Assembly: GCA_000824805.1 (NCBI GenBank)
Contig: CCNA01000045.1
Span: 124,001 to 188,000 of the forward strand
Reading direction: 5' to 3'
DNA from: Mesorhizobium sp. SOD10
GTDB taxonomy: Bacteria; Pseudomonadota; Alphaproteobacteria; Rhizobiales; Rhizobiaceae
Length of the DNA: 64,000 bases
Each line of letters starts with the position of its first letter. Positions within the stretch are counted from its first letter, which is position 1. Below the pieces are notes generated by a model. The model had not been told where the DNA came from and ran no database searches. It saw only the letters and a list, made by a program, of their open reading frames with translations. Shown here one piece after another: positions 33,495 through 41,114 of this stretch. The translations under genes were made by a program, and so were the position numbers.

Positions 33495-33734
33495 ATGGGC
33501 ACTTTCTCGGATCTGGATAAAAAGCTGACTGAAAACATTTACGACCATGGAAGCCGTTTGACCGACCGCAGCGCCGATCTGCCACGACGGGTTGTGGAGA
33601 CGGTCGACCTCCTAATGCCGTTTATTCAGCCCGAGGCGCGTGAGGCGGTGAGGCTGCAAGTCCTGGGTATTGTCCACGAACACATATTTGATGAGGTCGA
33701 GACCGGGTCTGACGATCCAGCGGCCGGGGACTAG
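33495..33734 (+). CDS. Small helical protein of unknown function, stress-regulated
   Basis: 79 residues (MGTFSDLDKKLTENIYDHGS ... VLGIVHEHIFDEVETG), acidic, probably three helices, no membrane segment. Starts at the ATG at 33495 after GGAGCGATAGCG; longer frames add non-protein-like sequence. Directly downstream of the best EcfG-type promoter of the window. Family not recognised. Confidence 0.75.
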   Translation: MGTFSDLDKKLTENIYDHGSRLTDRSADLPRRVVETVDLLMPFIQPEAREAVRLQVLGIVHEHIFDEVETGSDDPAAGD

Positions 33735-33846
33735 TTTTCGTAAACTCGATCACGTCAGCCCGTGTAAGGCCTGCTCCCGCGTAGTGGCAACAAATGGCGC
33801 TGGAAGGCGTTGCTCTTCCGTCGATGCATTTCGAGGAGGATCCGAG

Positions 33847-34110
33847 GTGGCGAACAGCACAGGCAAATCACGAGACGCAGTCGAGCAAGACCACGAGATC
33901 GAGCATTTCGCCCGCCAGAACGGGCTCGCTGTCGAGCAGGTAAAGCGGCTCATTGCTGAACATGGGGACGATCGCGCCACTTTGACCGAGGCTGCCAAGG
34001 CACTGAAGGAGTCCGGCGATCAAGATGTCGGCGGGGCTGACCAAGTGACAAGGCAGGCACGCCAGCAGGCCACGCCGATGCATCTGGGCAAGACGACCCG
34101 GCCGCACTGA
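33847..34110 (+). CDS. DUF3606-like small protein
   Basis: 87 residues from the GTG at 33847, behind GAGGAGGATCCGAG. The core DHEIEHFARQNGLAVEQVKR-LIAEHGDDRATL resembles the DUF3606 helix-turn-helix-like motif, in which a tryptophan/phenylalanine-x3-xG pattern precedes a second helix. The flanking residues are polar. Small proteins of this family are common in rhizobial stress islands; function unknown. Confidence 0.65.
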   Translation: MANSTGKSRDAVEQDHEIEHFARQNGLAVEQVKRLIAEHGDDRATLTEAAKALKESGDQDVGGADQVTRQARQQATPMHLGKTTRPH

Positions 34111-34162
34111 TCTCTTCCCGCCATTTTGTCAGGATGCGGCAGCACCGAGCGGGAGCTACATG

Positions 34163-34426
34163 CTAGCTGATATCGGTAGTTTTTCGCTTCTTCATTGGCG
34201 GCTTGGGTCTAGTCGCGTGAGGTGGCGGTTTTGCGGGCGAGGGCGCCTCTGTTGGCGGCGTCGCCGCCAGACGCTGTTCCCGCAGTCGAGCCGTCTTTGC
34301 TTGGCGCGTCAGTCGTTCTGCTTCAACCAACGCGCGCGCCGCAGCCGATGTGCGCTCATGTCTGCCCTTGTCGATCTTTCGCGCCGTCACCGTGCGTTGT
34401 TCCAGAACCCGTTGGAGCGCCCCCAA
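34163..34426 (-). CDS. Possible Ala/Arg-rich helical protein
   Basis: Minus-strand frame with helical, charged sequence (QRVLEQRTVTARKIDKGRHE, ALVEAERLTRQAKTARLREQ) and a Pro/Lys-rich end (KPPPHATRPKPPMKKRKT). The TTG at 34426 and GTG at 34390 are both possible starts and neither has a good ribosome site. It follows the 45-residue gene with 52 bases between, so it may be the second gene of a pair. Composition argues for coding more than the arginine/serine-rich frames opposite. Confidence 0.4.
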   Translation of the reverse strand: MGALQRVLEQRTVTARKIDKGRHERTSAAARALVEAERLTRQAKTARLREQRLAATPPTEAPSPAKPPPHATRPKPPMKKRKTTDIS

Positions 34427-34478
34427 CTTGCCCGGTGGGCCGTTGTTCCGAACGGCAGGACGCGAAGGATCGAAATTT

Positions 34479-34616
34479 CTAACCTTTGCCGCCGCGCAAC
34501 TCCTGGTCCTTTGCTTCGCGCAGCAACCGCACGATCGCATCGACCGGAGACGGGGCAGCCGTCGGTTGGATTTTCCGTCGCCACAGATGGCGAAGGAGCT
34601 TTTTCAACGTTGACAT
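34479..34616 (-). CDS. 45-residue basic protein, short but well supported
   Basis: ATG at 34616 preceded by an almost perfect ribosome site (AGGAGGTGATTTTTG on the minus strand). The protein starts MSTLKKLLRHLWRRKIQ and ends with an amphipathic helix DAIVRLLREAKDQELRGG. Below usual length cut-offs. No family recognised. No promoter match seen upstream. Confidence 0.6.
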   Translation of the reverse strand: MSTLKKLLRHLWRRKIQPTAAPSPVDAIVRLLREAKDQELRGGKG

Positions 34617-34701
34617 CAAAAATCACCTCCTGGGCGTTGAATGGAAGACGATGTTTTAGCGTTGGAACGCCACGTCCGTTGACGAGACGCCGGCACGGAA
34701 G

Positions 34702-35022
34702 CTACCCGAGCAGCGCGGCAAGCAGGAACGCGGCGGCCGCGAGAACCACGGCTGCCGCGATCACCAAAACAGGCCCTCTCCTTCCAGGATTAAGGCCGGA
34801 CGCATTATCCGGGCGCCGCATTGCATTGGCGAAGCTCGCCTGGTTGGTGAACTTCGCTTCATGTCGTGTCGCGGGGCCAGTTGGATTGGCGCCGTCACCG
34901 GCCTCGGCATCCGTCTCCTGGGGCGCGGCCGCCGGATCGAACCCGGGCGTCTTGTCTTCGGTCATGCCCGCCTGGATTTGGCCTCGGTCTTCGGCAGATG
35001 TTCGCTTGCTCGGCGAGATCAT
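34702..35022 (-). CDS. Tail-anchored small membrane protein, stress-regulated
   Basis: 106 residues from the ATG at 35022, chosen for its site AAGGAGCTATCC. A polar, disordered N-terminal 75 residues (PSKRTSAEDRGQ, DAEAGDGANPTGPA) is followed by one C-terminal membrane helix (GPVLVIAAAVVLAAAAFLLA). An EcfG-type promoter at 35043-35067 is so close that the leader would be about 15 bases. Function unknown; the topology suggests a membrane-tethered protein facing the cytoplasm. Confidence 0.78.
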   Translation of the reverse strand: MISPSKRTSAEDRGQIQAGMTEDKTPGFDPAAAPQETDAEAGDGANPTGPATRHEAKFTNQASFANAMRRPDNASGLNPGRRGPVLVIAAAVVLAAAAFLLAALLG

Positions 35023-35042
35023 GGATAGCTCCTTCGCAACCA

Positions 35043-35067
35043 AACATCTGTTCGGCCCTGCTGTTCC
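35043..35067 (-). promoter_or_regulatory. Candidate EcfG-type promoter
   Basis: Minus-strand GGAAC-N16-TGTTTGG, 20 bases before the ATG at 35022. Confidence 0.65.
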
Positions 35068-35219
35068 AACAGGCCGTCGGAGGTGAAGAAGAATGCCGCC
35101 ACGACGTGGCGCGCGTTTTCGGGCATGGCACCATCGCGGAGGACGAGCCGTATTGGACCCGGAACCTTTCCGATTGGGCCAGCTTTAATCTTCACGGATG
35201 CGAAGACGACGAGGCAGCA

Positions 35220-35702
35220 ATGCAGGTTCTCGGAACTGAAGTACATGCCGGGCCGGAAGGCACGGTGGTCGAATTTCTCGGCGAGGGCGGCGAAAAGATT
35301 GCCGTCACAATGGCGATATCCGATCCGCGCCTGACGCTTGACAAAGCCGCCCTCGTCGGCTGCGCCAAAGAGATGATGGTCCAGTGTGCGGCTTTCGGCA
35401 ATACGGACGAGCTATCCGGGCCGGACAGCTATCGCGACATCGGTGGACCTGCGGATAAGCCGCGGGGTCCGTTCACATTCGAGTATCGCGACAACAACAG
35501 TGTGCGCCAGCTCCAGGGGGTGGAGTTGGCGAGCCTGGAGGCCGTGCATGACGAGGCATTGCGTTCGGCAATCGATCTGTTGGACGACAGGACCGAAGGC
35601 GGGCAAGAGGGCTGGGCCGTCCGCGTCCGCGACGGAAGCGGCAAGATCGTGTCGTCGGTCGACTTCAATGAGGCAAGGCGCGAAAAGGCGGCGGCGGAAT
35701 GA
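35220..35702 (+). CDS. Two-part small protein with a DUF6894-like C-terminus
   Basis: 160 residues from the ATG at 35220 (GACGAGGC site); the frame is open further upstream and a GTG at 35106 could start it. The N-terminal part, VHAGPEGTVVEFLGEGGEKI...KEMMVQCAAFG, matches a type seen in other small rhizobial proteins. The C-terminal part, FTFEYRDNNSVRQLQGVELA-SLEAVHDEALRSAIDLL...WAVRVRDGSG, matches the DUF6894 pattern. Each is usually a separate short protein, so this looks like a fusion. Function unknown. Confidence 0.7.
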   Translation: MQVLGTEVHAGPEGTVVEFLGEGGEKIAVTMAISDPRLTLDKAALVGCAKEMMVQCAAFGNTDELSGPDSYRDIGGPADKPRGPFTFEYRDNNSVRQLQGVELASLEAVHDEALRSAIDLLDDRTEGGQEGWAVRVRDGSGKIVSSVDFNEARREKAAAE

Positions 35703-35733
35703 GGACCGCGCCGCACAGCCTAAGAAAGGAAAA

Positions 35734-35988
35734 ATGATGCTCCCCTTCCTCTCGCTGGACGCGATGGCGGCTCCCAAAGGCGACGGGTTGCACCCAAAGC
35801 TTGCCTGCCTGCTCAGGTCGCGCCTCGCATTGGCTATGCCAGGCGTGGTCATGCTCCACCAGCCTCGGGAGAGCGGCCCGGTTCAGGCCGGTCCCAACCC
35901 GGTCGGCAATGTCGACGGGGAGTTGCAAGGGGAAGTGCTTCGGTTTCCCGCCCGGCAAGGTCTCAAAGCGCGACGCCGCAAGGCTTAG
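35734..35988 (+). CDS. Doubtful 84-residue ORF
   Basis: Starts at ATG 35734 behind AAGAAAGGAAAA, ends at 35988. The sequence (LLRSRLALAMPGVVMLHQPR and a basic end) shows no family likeness. The good ribosome site is the only support; it may be chance. Confidence 0.25.
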   Translation: MMLPFLSLDAMAAPKGDGLHPKLACLLRSRLALAMPGVVMLHQPRESGPVQAGPNPVGNVDGELQGEVLRFPARQGLKARRRKA

Positions 35989-36059
35989 ACGAGAGCCGGC
36001 GCCAACGAGGAGCCCTTCGCCTCCAGACCGCAACAAGCAGTGAACGCTAGGAGGCAGAT

Positions 36060-36422
36060 ATGAGGTCGCCCTTGGCTCTGATCGTGGAAGACGAGTATCT
36101 GATCGCTTCGGACGTAGCGAACGGATTGATGGACGGCGGTTTCGACGTCGCCTGCGTGGCCTCCGACCGGGCAGCCCAGACATGGCTGGCCGATCACCGG
36201 CCGGATTTGGCCATAATCGACATACAATTGCTGGACGGCCAGCGCGGCGTTGCCGCCAGCCTTCTCAAAGCGCTGAGTGTGCCCTTCCTGGTGCATTCGG
36301 GCTACGACCCTGAATTTCAGGCACCCGCCTTTCACGACGCGCCATACCTGCCGAAGCCGGCGGCGATCCAGGATCTGGTCACGCTTGCAAATCGGATGAT
36401 CGAAAGTCGAGCTGGAGCCTAA
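36060..36422 (+). CDS. Single-domain response regulator
   Basis: 120 residues, receiver domain only: ALIVEDEYLIASDVANGL with the acidic pair, phospho-acceptor in LAIIDIQLLDGQ, LVHSGYDPEF in place of the usual T/S loop and the lysine in YLPKPA. ATG at 36060 has AGGAGGCAGAT. It parallels the receiver-only protein at 4475 and may feed or quench a phosphorelay in the stress network; no kinase adjoins it. Confidence 0.9.
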   Translation: MRSPLALIVEDEYLIASDVANGLMDGGFDVACVASDRAAQTWLADHRPDLAIIDIQLLDGQRGVAASLLKALSVPFLVHSGYDPEFQAPAFHDAPYLPKPAAIQDLVTLANRMIESRAGA

Positions 36423-36511
36423 GATCCAGTCGAATTTCCGACCGCGCCTCGGTCCGACATGCCGCCGCTTCCCGCGACGGCCGCCAAATGCGCGGTATTC
36501 GGTCTTCCTTC

Positions 36512-36536
36512 GGAACATTCGGGATGGCCGTCAGTT
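36512..36536 (+). promoter_or_regulatory. Candidate EcfG-type promoter
   Basis: Plus-strand GGAAC-N16-AGTTCGG. The next gene starts at 36681, so the leader would be about 135 bases, longer than for the other copies. Confidence 0.5.
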
Positions 36537-36680
36537 CGGTGCTGTGCAGGCGCCGCTGCTGGACGTCTGCCGAAGATCGGTGGGCAACACTGATCGGCCC
36601 GCGCTTTGGTCCCTCGGGCGCGGGCCCGCCGACCTCTCGCTGGAATAAACCGGTCACGGAAGGATGGATGGGAGCCTACT

Positions 36681-37106
36681 ATGAAACACCAAACGCTCGA
36701 CCAATTGCACACAGTCGCTGATATTAACCCGTTGGTGCCGCTCGCCACGCGGACCGAAAAGATTGAGAGGTGGGCAGAACTGCTCGACCGCAATCCGCTG
36801 CGCTGTCTCGCCGCGCTCACCGGCACTGAATATCTTTACCCAGGGATGCGCGAGGAAGCCCGTGCGGCAGGATCCCCGCTCACGGTTGCCTTTGAGGACC
36901 CGCTGCTCAGGGCGTCGGGCTTGCGATCCGACACCTACGGGGAAGCCAGACGTTTCTTTGAGCTGTCCGATTGGCAGTTGCATGAAATCGTCTGCAGCTG
37001 CCATGCCGGCGCAACTATGCAGGCAGGTTGGGCTGCTCAGCGCGTCCGCAGGATCATCACCGGCAGTCGTCTGCTTGGCTGGCTGAGAAGCCGCTTTGCG
37101 CACTGA
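36681..37106 (+). CDS. Conserved-looking protein of unknown function
   Basis: 141 residues from ATG 36681 behind GGAGCCTACT. Soluble, mixed helix: RTEKIERWAELLDRNPLRCL, YLYPGMREEARAAGSP, FELSDWQLHEIVCSCHAGAT and RRIITGSRLLGW. The style is that of rhizobial proteins with a WAxLLxR..LxxLxG.Ey start, found near stress genes. Function unknown. An EcfG-type promoter candidate precedes it. Confidence 0.75.
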   Translation: MKHQTLDQLHTVADINPLVPLATRTEKIERWAELLDRNPLRCLAALTGTEYLYPGMREEARAAGSPLTVAFEDPLLRASGLRSDTYGEARRFFELSDWQLHEIVCSCHAGATMQAGWAAQRVRRIITGSRLLGWLRSRFAH

Positions 37107-37152
37107 TTGAAGCGAGCTGTCGGCAGCACCTGAACTCGCTCGGCATCCAATT

Positions 37153-37176
37153 GCCGGGGCGGAGTTCGGCCCCGGC
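37153..37176 (+). terminator. GC-rich hairpin
   Basis: Perfect 8-bp stem GCCGGGGC / GCCCCGGC with loop GGAGTTCG, 46 bases after the stop of the 141-residue gene, followed by GGTGTTTG rather than a T tract. Likely a terminator or a transcript-stabilising hairpin. Confidence 0.5.
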
Positions 37177-37260
37177 GGTGTTTGCGTGAATGTGAGTTCA
37201 CATGAGGGATGTCCTAGAAGACGTGGCAGCACGGAAAGATCAGAGCTGGAGCGCGGCTCA

Positions 37261-37863
37261 ATGCTGAGCGATCCAATGGTGCTGATACTCATGTACTTCG
37301 TATTGCCCGTCTGGCTGCTTGCCGGAATTGCGGATTGGCTCTGCCACCGCGCGACGCACATCGAATCTACGACCGGCGCGAAGGAATCGCTGATCCATCT
37401 GCTGATGTTCGCCGAGGTAGGCATTCCTTTGCTCGCGGCGATGTTCTTGGAGATCAATGCACTGATCATCGCCGTGATGATGATCATGTTCGTTGTCCAC
37501 GAGGCCACCGCCCTATGGGATGTGCGTTACGCGACCACCGCGCGCACCGTAACTCCCATCGAACAGCATGTGCACAGTTTTCTGGAAATGATCCCGCTGA
37601 TGGGCCTTGTCAGCGTGGTTTCGTTGCACTGGGGCCAGTTCCTGGCGCTGTTCGGATTTGGGCCTGAGAAGGCTCGGTTTGACCTCGCCTGGAAGGAGCA
37701 GCCACTGCCCGTGGGGTATATTGGAACGGTGATGACGGTGATTCTGCTGTTCGAGCTCTTGCCTTATGTCGAAGAGTTTTTCCGGGGTTTGCGAGCCGCG
37801 TCCGGCCGGCTGGTTCCTCCCAAGGCGCGGCGAAACAAAGCGGGCGAGACGGCAACGCGCTGA
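37261..37863 (+). CDS. Integral membrane protein of unknown function
   Basis: 200 residues from ATG 37261 (site GGAGCGCGGCTCA). Five membrane segments: VLILMYFVLPVWLLAGIADW, LLMFAEVGIPLLAAMFLEIN, IAVMMIMFVVHEATALWDV, MIPLMGLVSVVSLHWGQFLA and GTVMTVILLFELLPYVEEFF. Conserved-looking His/Glu residues lie in DWLCHRATHIE, HEATALWDVRYATTARTVTP and EQHVHSF, a histidine-rich pattern that could bind metal. A basic C-tail ends it. Family not recognised; function unknown. Confidence 0.8.
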   Translation: MLSDPMVLILMYFVLPVWLLAGIADWLCHRATHIESTTGAKESLIHLLMFAEVGIPLLAAMFLEINALIIAVMMIMFVVHEATALWDVRYATTARTVTPIEQHVHSFLEMIPLMGLVSVVSLHWGQFLALFGFGPEKARFDLAWKEQPLPVGYIGTVMTVILLFELLPYVEEFFRGLRAASGRLVPPKARRNKAGETATR

Positions 37864-37890
37864 ACAAGCCCAGTCGCGCCTAGGCCGTGA

Positions 37891-38028
37891 TCAGCCGTTC
37901 TGGTTGATCGCGTGAGGCGGAGGCTGCTGGCCGGGCGGGCGCCTGGAGTCTCGAGCCGTCCAAGCCCAGACGGCGACAAGTATAAGCACGATTACCGCAG
38001 CCGCGGCCCACGCAAACGTTCGAGACAT
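37891..38028 (-). CDS. 45-residue single-span membrane protein
   Basis: ATG 38028 follows GAAGGATTTCAG on the minus strand. One N-terminal membrane helix (FAWAAAAVIVLILVAVWAW) and a Pro/Gln/Arg-rich tail (DSRRPPGQQPPPHA). It lies just downstream of a decayed TPP-enzyme gene and may use that promoter. Function unknown. Confidence 0.6.
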   Translation of the reverse strand: MSRTFAWAAAAVIVLILVAVWAWTARDSRRPPGQQPPPHAINQNG

Positions 38029-38059
38029 CTGAAATCCTTCCCCAGGGTTCCCGGCCACC

Positions 38060-38235
38060 CGGCCTGTTTGTGCTCGAATGCAGCGGACCCTCATGGCACA
38101 TTTGGAAAACCTGGTCCCGCTTTTCCGCAGCGCCTCCCATGGTGCCCTGATGCCGTCGCCTGGCAGGCCCATCACGGCCTCGACGTTCCCGTCAATCAGG
38201 GTATCGACGACAATTTCGGCTGCATTGGCATGGTA
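38060..38235 (-). pseudogene. Thiamine-diphosphate-dependent enzyme (pyruvate oxidase/acetolactate synthase type), N-terminal remnant
   Basis: Minus-strand sequence encodes NAAEIVVDTLIDGNVEAVMG followed by LPGDGI, the signature start of PoxB/AHAS-type enzymes (normally ...AEIlvdtL...GVeHVFGiPGD). After the ALRK segment the likeness moves to another frame, giving QVFQMCHEG, which matches the family's F.qvRHEe segment. A start codon in frame is missing but would be restored by one G (ATG-CC-AAT). Nothing of the remaining 500 or so residues is present. A clear relic. Confidence 0.7.
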
Positions 38236-38257
38236 AGGCTCCGCTGAATGCCGTCCG

Positions 38258-38282
38258 AACCAGCAGGTCGGCTGTTGGTTCC
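38258..38282 (-). promoter_or_regulatory. Candidate EcfG-type promoter in front of the TPP-enzyme relic
   Basis: Minus-strand GGAAC-N16-GGTTCGG. Intact although its first gene is decayed; may now serve the 45-residue membrane protein at 37891-38028. Confidence 0.6.
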
Positions 38283-38602
38283 CTCGGTGGTGCAAGGCTG
38301 CGACCGGAGGCACCAAGACAGGTGGGCGAAACGATAGAGGAATTTCTGATTGTTTCGAGGCAAGGGCATAGGCGCTCACAAAGTTTTCGAACCCTGAAAA
38401 AGTCTGCTCCGGCCAACGGCTTTGTGGCCGGACCGCCGACGCATGATGAGCCGCGACATCCAGGCTCGCTGAGCCTTGTCTTGCCCATCGATGCCTTCCG
38501 CGGAGGTTTTTGGCGAGACCGCGGGAACGAGCAAGCCGGACGAGGATTGAGTTTTATTCGCTGGCGAGAGCGGAAGGAGATTCAGAGTCGAAAGGATTCC
38601 CC
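38283..38602. other. Gap upstream of paralogue 2
   Basis: About 320 bases. No supportable gene. A GGAAC at 38531 has no GTT at the right distance, so the promoter of the following gene was not identified. Confidence 0.4.
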
Positions 38603-38866
38603 ATGAGCGAGCCACTGAAAACCACAAATCACGAGGTGATCCGGGCGTGGATAGAAGCCCGCCAAGGCAGACCCGCGGTCGCGCGGACCGCGGCGAAGGG
38701 CGCGATGCTGCGTGTGGACTTCGGTGACCAGGAAGACGATCTGGAACCCATCGAATGGGAAGAGTTCTTCACCATACTGGACGACAACGAACTTGCCTTT
38801 GTGCATCAGGACATCACTGCGGAAGGCGTGCCCAGCCGTTTCAACAAATTCGTCGAACGCGGTTGA
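38603..38866 (+). CDS. Small conserved acidic protein (paralogue 2)
   Basis: 87 residues, the second member of the family at 30635-30907: TTNHEVIRAWIEARQGRPAV, KGAMLRVDFGD, LEPIEWEEFFTILDDNELAF and PSRFNKFVERG. The copies align without gaps over most of their length. ATG at 38603 behind CGAAAGGATTCCCC. Likely another stress-island protein; function unknown. Confidence 0.85.
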   Translation: MSEPLKTTNHEVIRAWIEARQGRPAVARTAAKGAMLRVDFGDQEDDLEPIEWEEFFTILDDNELAFVHQDITAEGVPSRFNKFVERG

Positions 38867-38911
38867 GCGCGCCACCAGACGATCAGGCGAACGCACTCGC
38901 TCGCCTGGCGC

Positions 38912-39124
38912 TCACTGATTGCCCGGCATTTTGTTGCTGTCTTGCGGGTTCTTCTCTATGCCGGCCGCCGGGGACGTATCCTGCGGTGCGTTGCCACCCT
39001 GGTTCTGCTCGGGCGTCCGCTTCAGCGGGGCCGTTGGCCAGCCTCGCTCGACATAGATGAACGCCCCGTAGCACGCCAGCAGGACCACGATTGTCAGTAT
39101 CAGGGGCCACAGTACCCGTTTCAC
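38912..39124 (-). CDS. Small membrane-anchored protein
   Basis: 70 residues from the GTG at 39124 (site AGAGGTCGGC). One N-terminal membrane helix (VLWPLILTIVVLLACYGAFI) then a polar tail rich in Gln, Asn and Pro (KRTPEQNQGGNAPQDTSPAA). Lies 8 bases after the YflT-like gene and so is probably the third gene of the DUF4142 operon. Function unknown. Confidence 0.7.
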   Translation of the reverse strand: MKRVLWPLILTIVVLLACYGAFIYVERGWPTAPLKRTPEQNQGGNAPQDTSPAAGIEKNPQDSNKMPGNQ

Positions 39125-39132
39125 GCCGACCT

Positions 39133-39693
39133 CTATTTGCTCTGCTGGCGGTAACCGCTGGCCGCCGGGTCAAATCCCGTCCAGCCATCCGCTTCGTATT
39201 CGTTCCGCCGTTCGGCGATATCCACGGACCTGGTACCGTGAAGGATCGCTTGTGCGTGCGGAGCGAGGTCATCCTCGACGCGGGCGGTGACCAGCGTGCC
39301 GCCGCGGCGGAGGCCTTCAGCATAAATCTGGGCATCACGTTCCGATACATCGGCGCCATCCGTCAGGCTGCCGATGATGCCGCCGGCCGCTCCACCCACG
39401 ACGGCGCCGGCGACCGCGCCCGCGGCGGTCGCCGCGAGCCAGCCAGCCGCCACGACTGGACCGACGCCGGGTATTGCGATAGCGCCGAGACCAGTTGCCA
39501 AGCCACCGGCACCGCCCACGACGGCCCCGATGCCGGCTCCGCTGGCCGCGTCTTCGGCCGCGGGGGAATGTCTGCCATCGGCATTGTTTGCGATGATACT
39601 GAGATCGGATGTCGGCACGCCCATGGACTCAAGCTCCCCGACGGCATCGGCGGCATCGTCATAATCGTCGAACAGCGCGGTGATCGTTTGCAT
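39133..39693 (-). CDS. General stress protein 17M/YflT-like protein with glycine-rich core
   Basis: 186 residues. The N-terminal MQTITALFDDYDDAADAVGE-LESMGVPTSDLSII is the YflT (general stress 17M) alpha/beta start. The centre is a glycine/alanine repeat region of membrane-active character (GAGIGAVVGGAGGLATGLGA, AGAVAGAVVGGAAGGIIGSL). A C-terminal RGGTLVTARVEDDLAPHAQA-ILHGTRSVDI half repeats the fold. Such proteins are typical of rhizobial stress regulons. Eighteen bases separate it from the DUF4142 gene. Confidence 0.85.
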   Translation of the reverse strand: MQTITALFDDYDDAADAVGELESMGVPTSDLSIIANNADGRHSPAAEDAASGAGIGAVVGGAGGLATGLGAIAIPGVGPVVAAGWLAATAAGAVAGAVVGGAAGGIIGSLTDGADVSERDAQIYAEGLRRGGTLVTARVEDDLAPHAQAILHGTRSVDIAERRNEYEADGWTGFDPAASGYRQQSK

Positions 39694-39711
39694 CTGGGGC
39701 TCCTGTGATGA

Positions 39712-40440
39712 TTACTGCTGGCCGGCAAAGACGTTGCCCTGATAGTCGAGCGCGACGGAGAGGGTCTTGCCATCCTTCTTCGCCTGACCGCGCCAGATCC
39801 CCTGGCCGTCCTTGGCGAGCGGCGAGACGTCGGTATAGCCGGCGTCTTGGATGCGGTTTTTTGCCTGAGACTCGGTGAAGCTATTGGCGCCCGGAACGGG
39901 GGCAGGCGGCTTGGGTGTCGATGCCGACTTGACTGCCGGCATGCCTGCGTTCGCTGCCGCGATCTTCTCGATCATGTCCTGATGCATTTTCAGTGTCGGC
40001 AGGGTCTCCGCGGCGAACGCCTTCAGGCTTGGATTGTCGCCGTCCGTGGCATAGGACTGGAAAAGATTGACCGCATCGGCATGCGCGCTGCGCTGCATCT
40101 CGACGTAAGGCTGGTCAAATCCTGTCGTGGTGTTCTGCAGCTTTTCAATGTCGCTTTTATGCGTGGCGTCGAGTTGAGCCGGCACTTGCAGCTTCTGCTC
40201 CGTGGCGAGCTTTTTCAGCTTGTCATTCGCCGCGCCATGATTGGCAATCATCTTCTCCGCAAAATTCTTGACCTGCTGCTCCTTGGCTCTTTCCTTCGCA
40301 AGCTTGCTGGAATCCACCTCGAACATCCCGCCGACGGCGGCCTTGTCGACGAAGGTCTGGGCGTTATCGGCGGCGACGGCCGGAAAGGCGAACGACGTCG
40401 CAGCGATTGCCAATGATGCGAGAAGCGTCCGCGTGTTCAT
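39712..40440 (-). CDS. DUF4142 exported protein
   Basis: 242 residues from ATG 40440 (AAAGGAGCTTGGGCC). Signal peptide MNTRTLLASLAIAATSFAFP-AVAA with AVA-A cleavage. DUF4142 ferritin-like helices follow: FVDKAAVGGMFEVDSSKLA, VKNFAEKMIANHGAANDKL, LKMHQDMIEKIAA. A C-terminal domain about 60 long (FTESQAKNRIQDAGYTDVSP ... LDYQGNVFAGQQ) resembles a PepSY/BON-like small fold. First gene of a three-gene stress operon behind an EcfG-type promoter. Confidence 0.88.
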   Translation of the reverse strand: MNTRTLLASLAIAATSFAFPAVAADNAQTFVDKAAVGGMFEVDSSKLAKERAKEQQVKNFAEKMIANHGAANDKLKKLATEQKLQVPAQLDATHKSDIEKLQNTTTGFDQPYVEMQRSAHADAVNLFQSYATDGDNPSLKAFAAETLPTLKMHQDMIEKIAAANAGMPAVKSASTPKPPAPVPGANSFTESQAKNRIQDAGYTDVSPLAKDGQGIWRGQAKKDGKTLSVALDYQGNVFAGQQ

Positions 40441-40474
40441 GGCCCAAGCTCCTTTGCTCGATGGAATAGGGCCG

Positions 40475-40499
40475 AACAACCGTCTTGGGGCTTTGTTCC
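40475..40499 (-). promoter_or_regulatory. Candidate EcfG-type promoter for the DUF4142-YflT operon
   Basis: Minus-strand GGAAC-N16-TGTTCGG, 34 bases before the ATG at 40440. Confidence 0.7.
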
Positions 40500-40778
40500 A
40501 ATCGCAGCCGTTCGGATTTGAGAATGGCGCTGCCGTTCACGTTCAAGATCGCTTTTCGGAGCTGGTCGATATGGTTGCGTATTTTCCCTCATCCATGGTC
40601 GCGACCGGGTTGCGCAGATAGTATCATCGCCGGCCGTGCTCGCCGACCTGGCGCGCGGCGCGGCGTCGCCTTGGCCGAGAAACCCAAGCTCTCAAGGTTG
40701 CCGCTTCGGCGGCCCCAAGAGACGCCTCGGCGGCTTAGCCGCGCTTGAGCGACAGTTGAAGATTCTTGTCAGCGACAC

Positions 40779-40803
40779 GGAACAAATTTCGCGTGTCGAA
40801 GTT
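40779..40803 (+). promoter_or_regulatory. Candidate EcfG-type promoter
   Basis: Plus-strand GGAAC-N16-AGTTAGG, 29 bases before the ATG at 40833. Confidence 0.55.
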
Positions 40804-40832
40804 AGGGGGGGTTGGACTGCGGGGACTGTGCG

Positions 40833-41114
40833 ATGCTCCTTGCGTTGGACGATGCGATCTCAACGGCTGTTTTGGCCGGCAGAGGTGCAGGCGCGGAGGT
40901 CTTCGGCGTCGTCGATCTCAACAGCAAAATCGAAACCCGGATCAGCGCCATCAGCTTAGGACAAGCCATCCAGTTCGTCGCGAATGCGTCAGTGCTTGGA
41001 TACGATGTTCGCAGTGCAATGATCTTTATATGCGAACCAGGAACACCAAGCTTGAGGGTGTGGGACTGCGAACATCTTTGGGCGCGATTTGGTGGCGCTC
41101 TGCTCCAGCCATAG
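40833..41114 (+). CDS. Hypothetical protein behind an EcfG-type promoter
   Basis: 93 residues from ATG 40833; a TTG at 40812 is an alternative. Soluble, with AISTAVLAGRGAGAEVFGVV, ISLGQAIQFVANASVLGYD and CEPGTPSLRVWDCEHLW. No family recognised and ribosome site weak, but the promoter match and protein-like composition make it more than chance. It is the only candidate gene between 40500 and 41803. Confidence 0.45.
   Translation: MLLALDDAISTAVLAGRGAGAEVFGVVDLNSKIETRISAISLGQAIQFVANASVLGYDVRSAMIFICEPGTPSLRVWDCEHLWARFGGALLQP

Noticed and set aside
34160..35086. 308-codon plus-strand frame opposite the small minus-strand genes
   Set aside because: Arg/Ser/Cys-rich, no start signal; the minus strand has ribosome sites and protein-like products.
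38531..38560. GGAAC upstream of paralogue 2 as an EcfG promoter
   Set aside because: The next GTT is 23 bases away, outside the allowed spacing.
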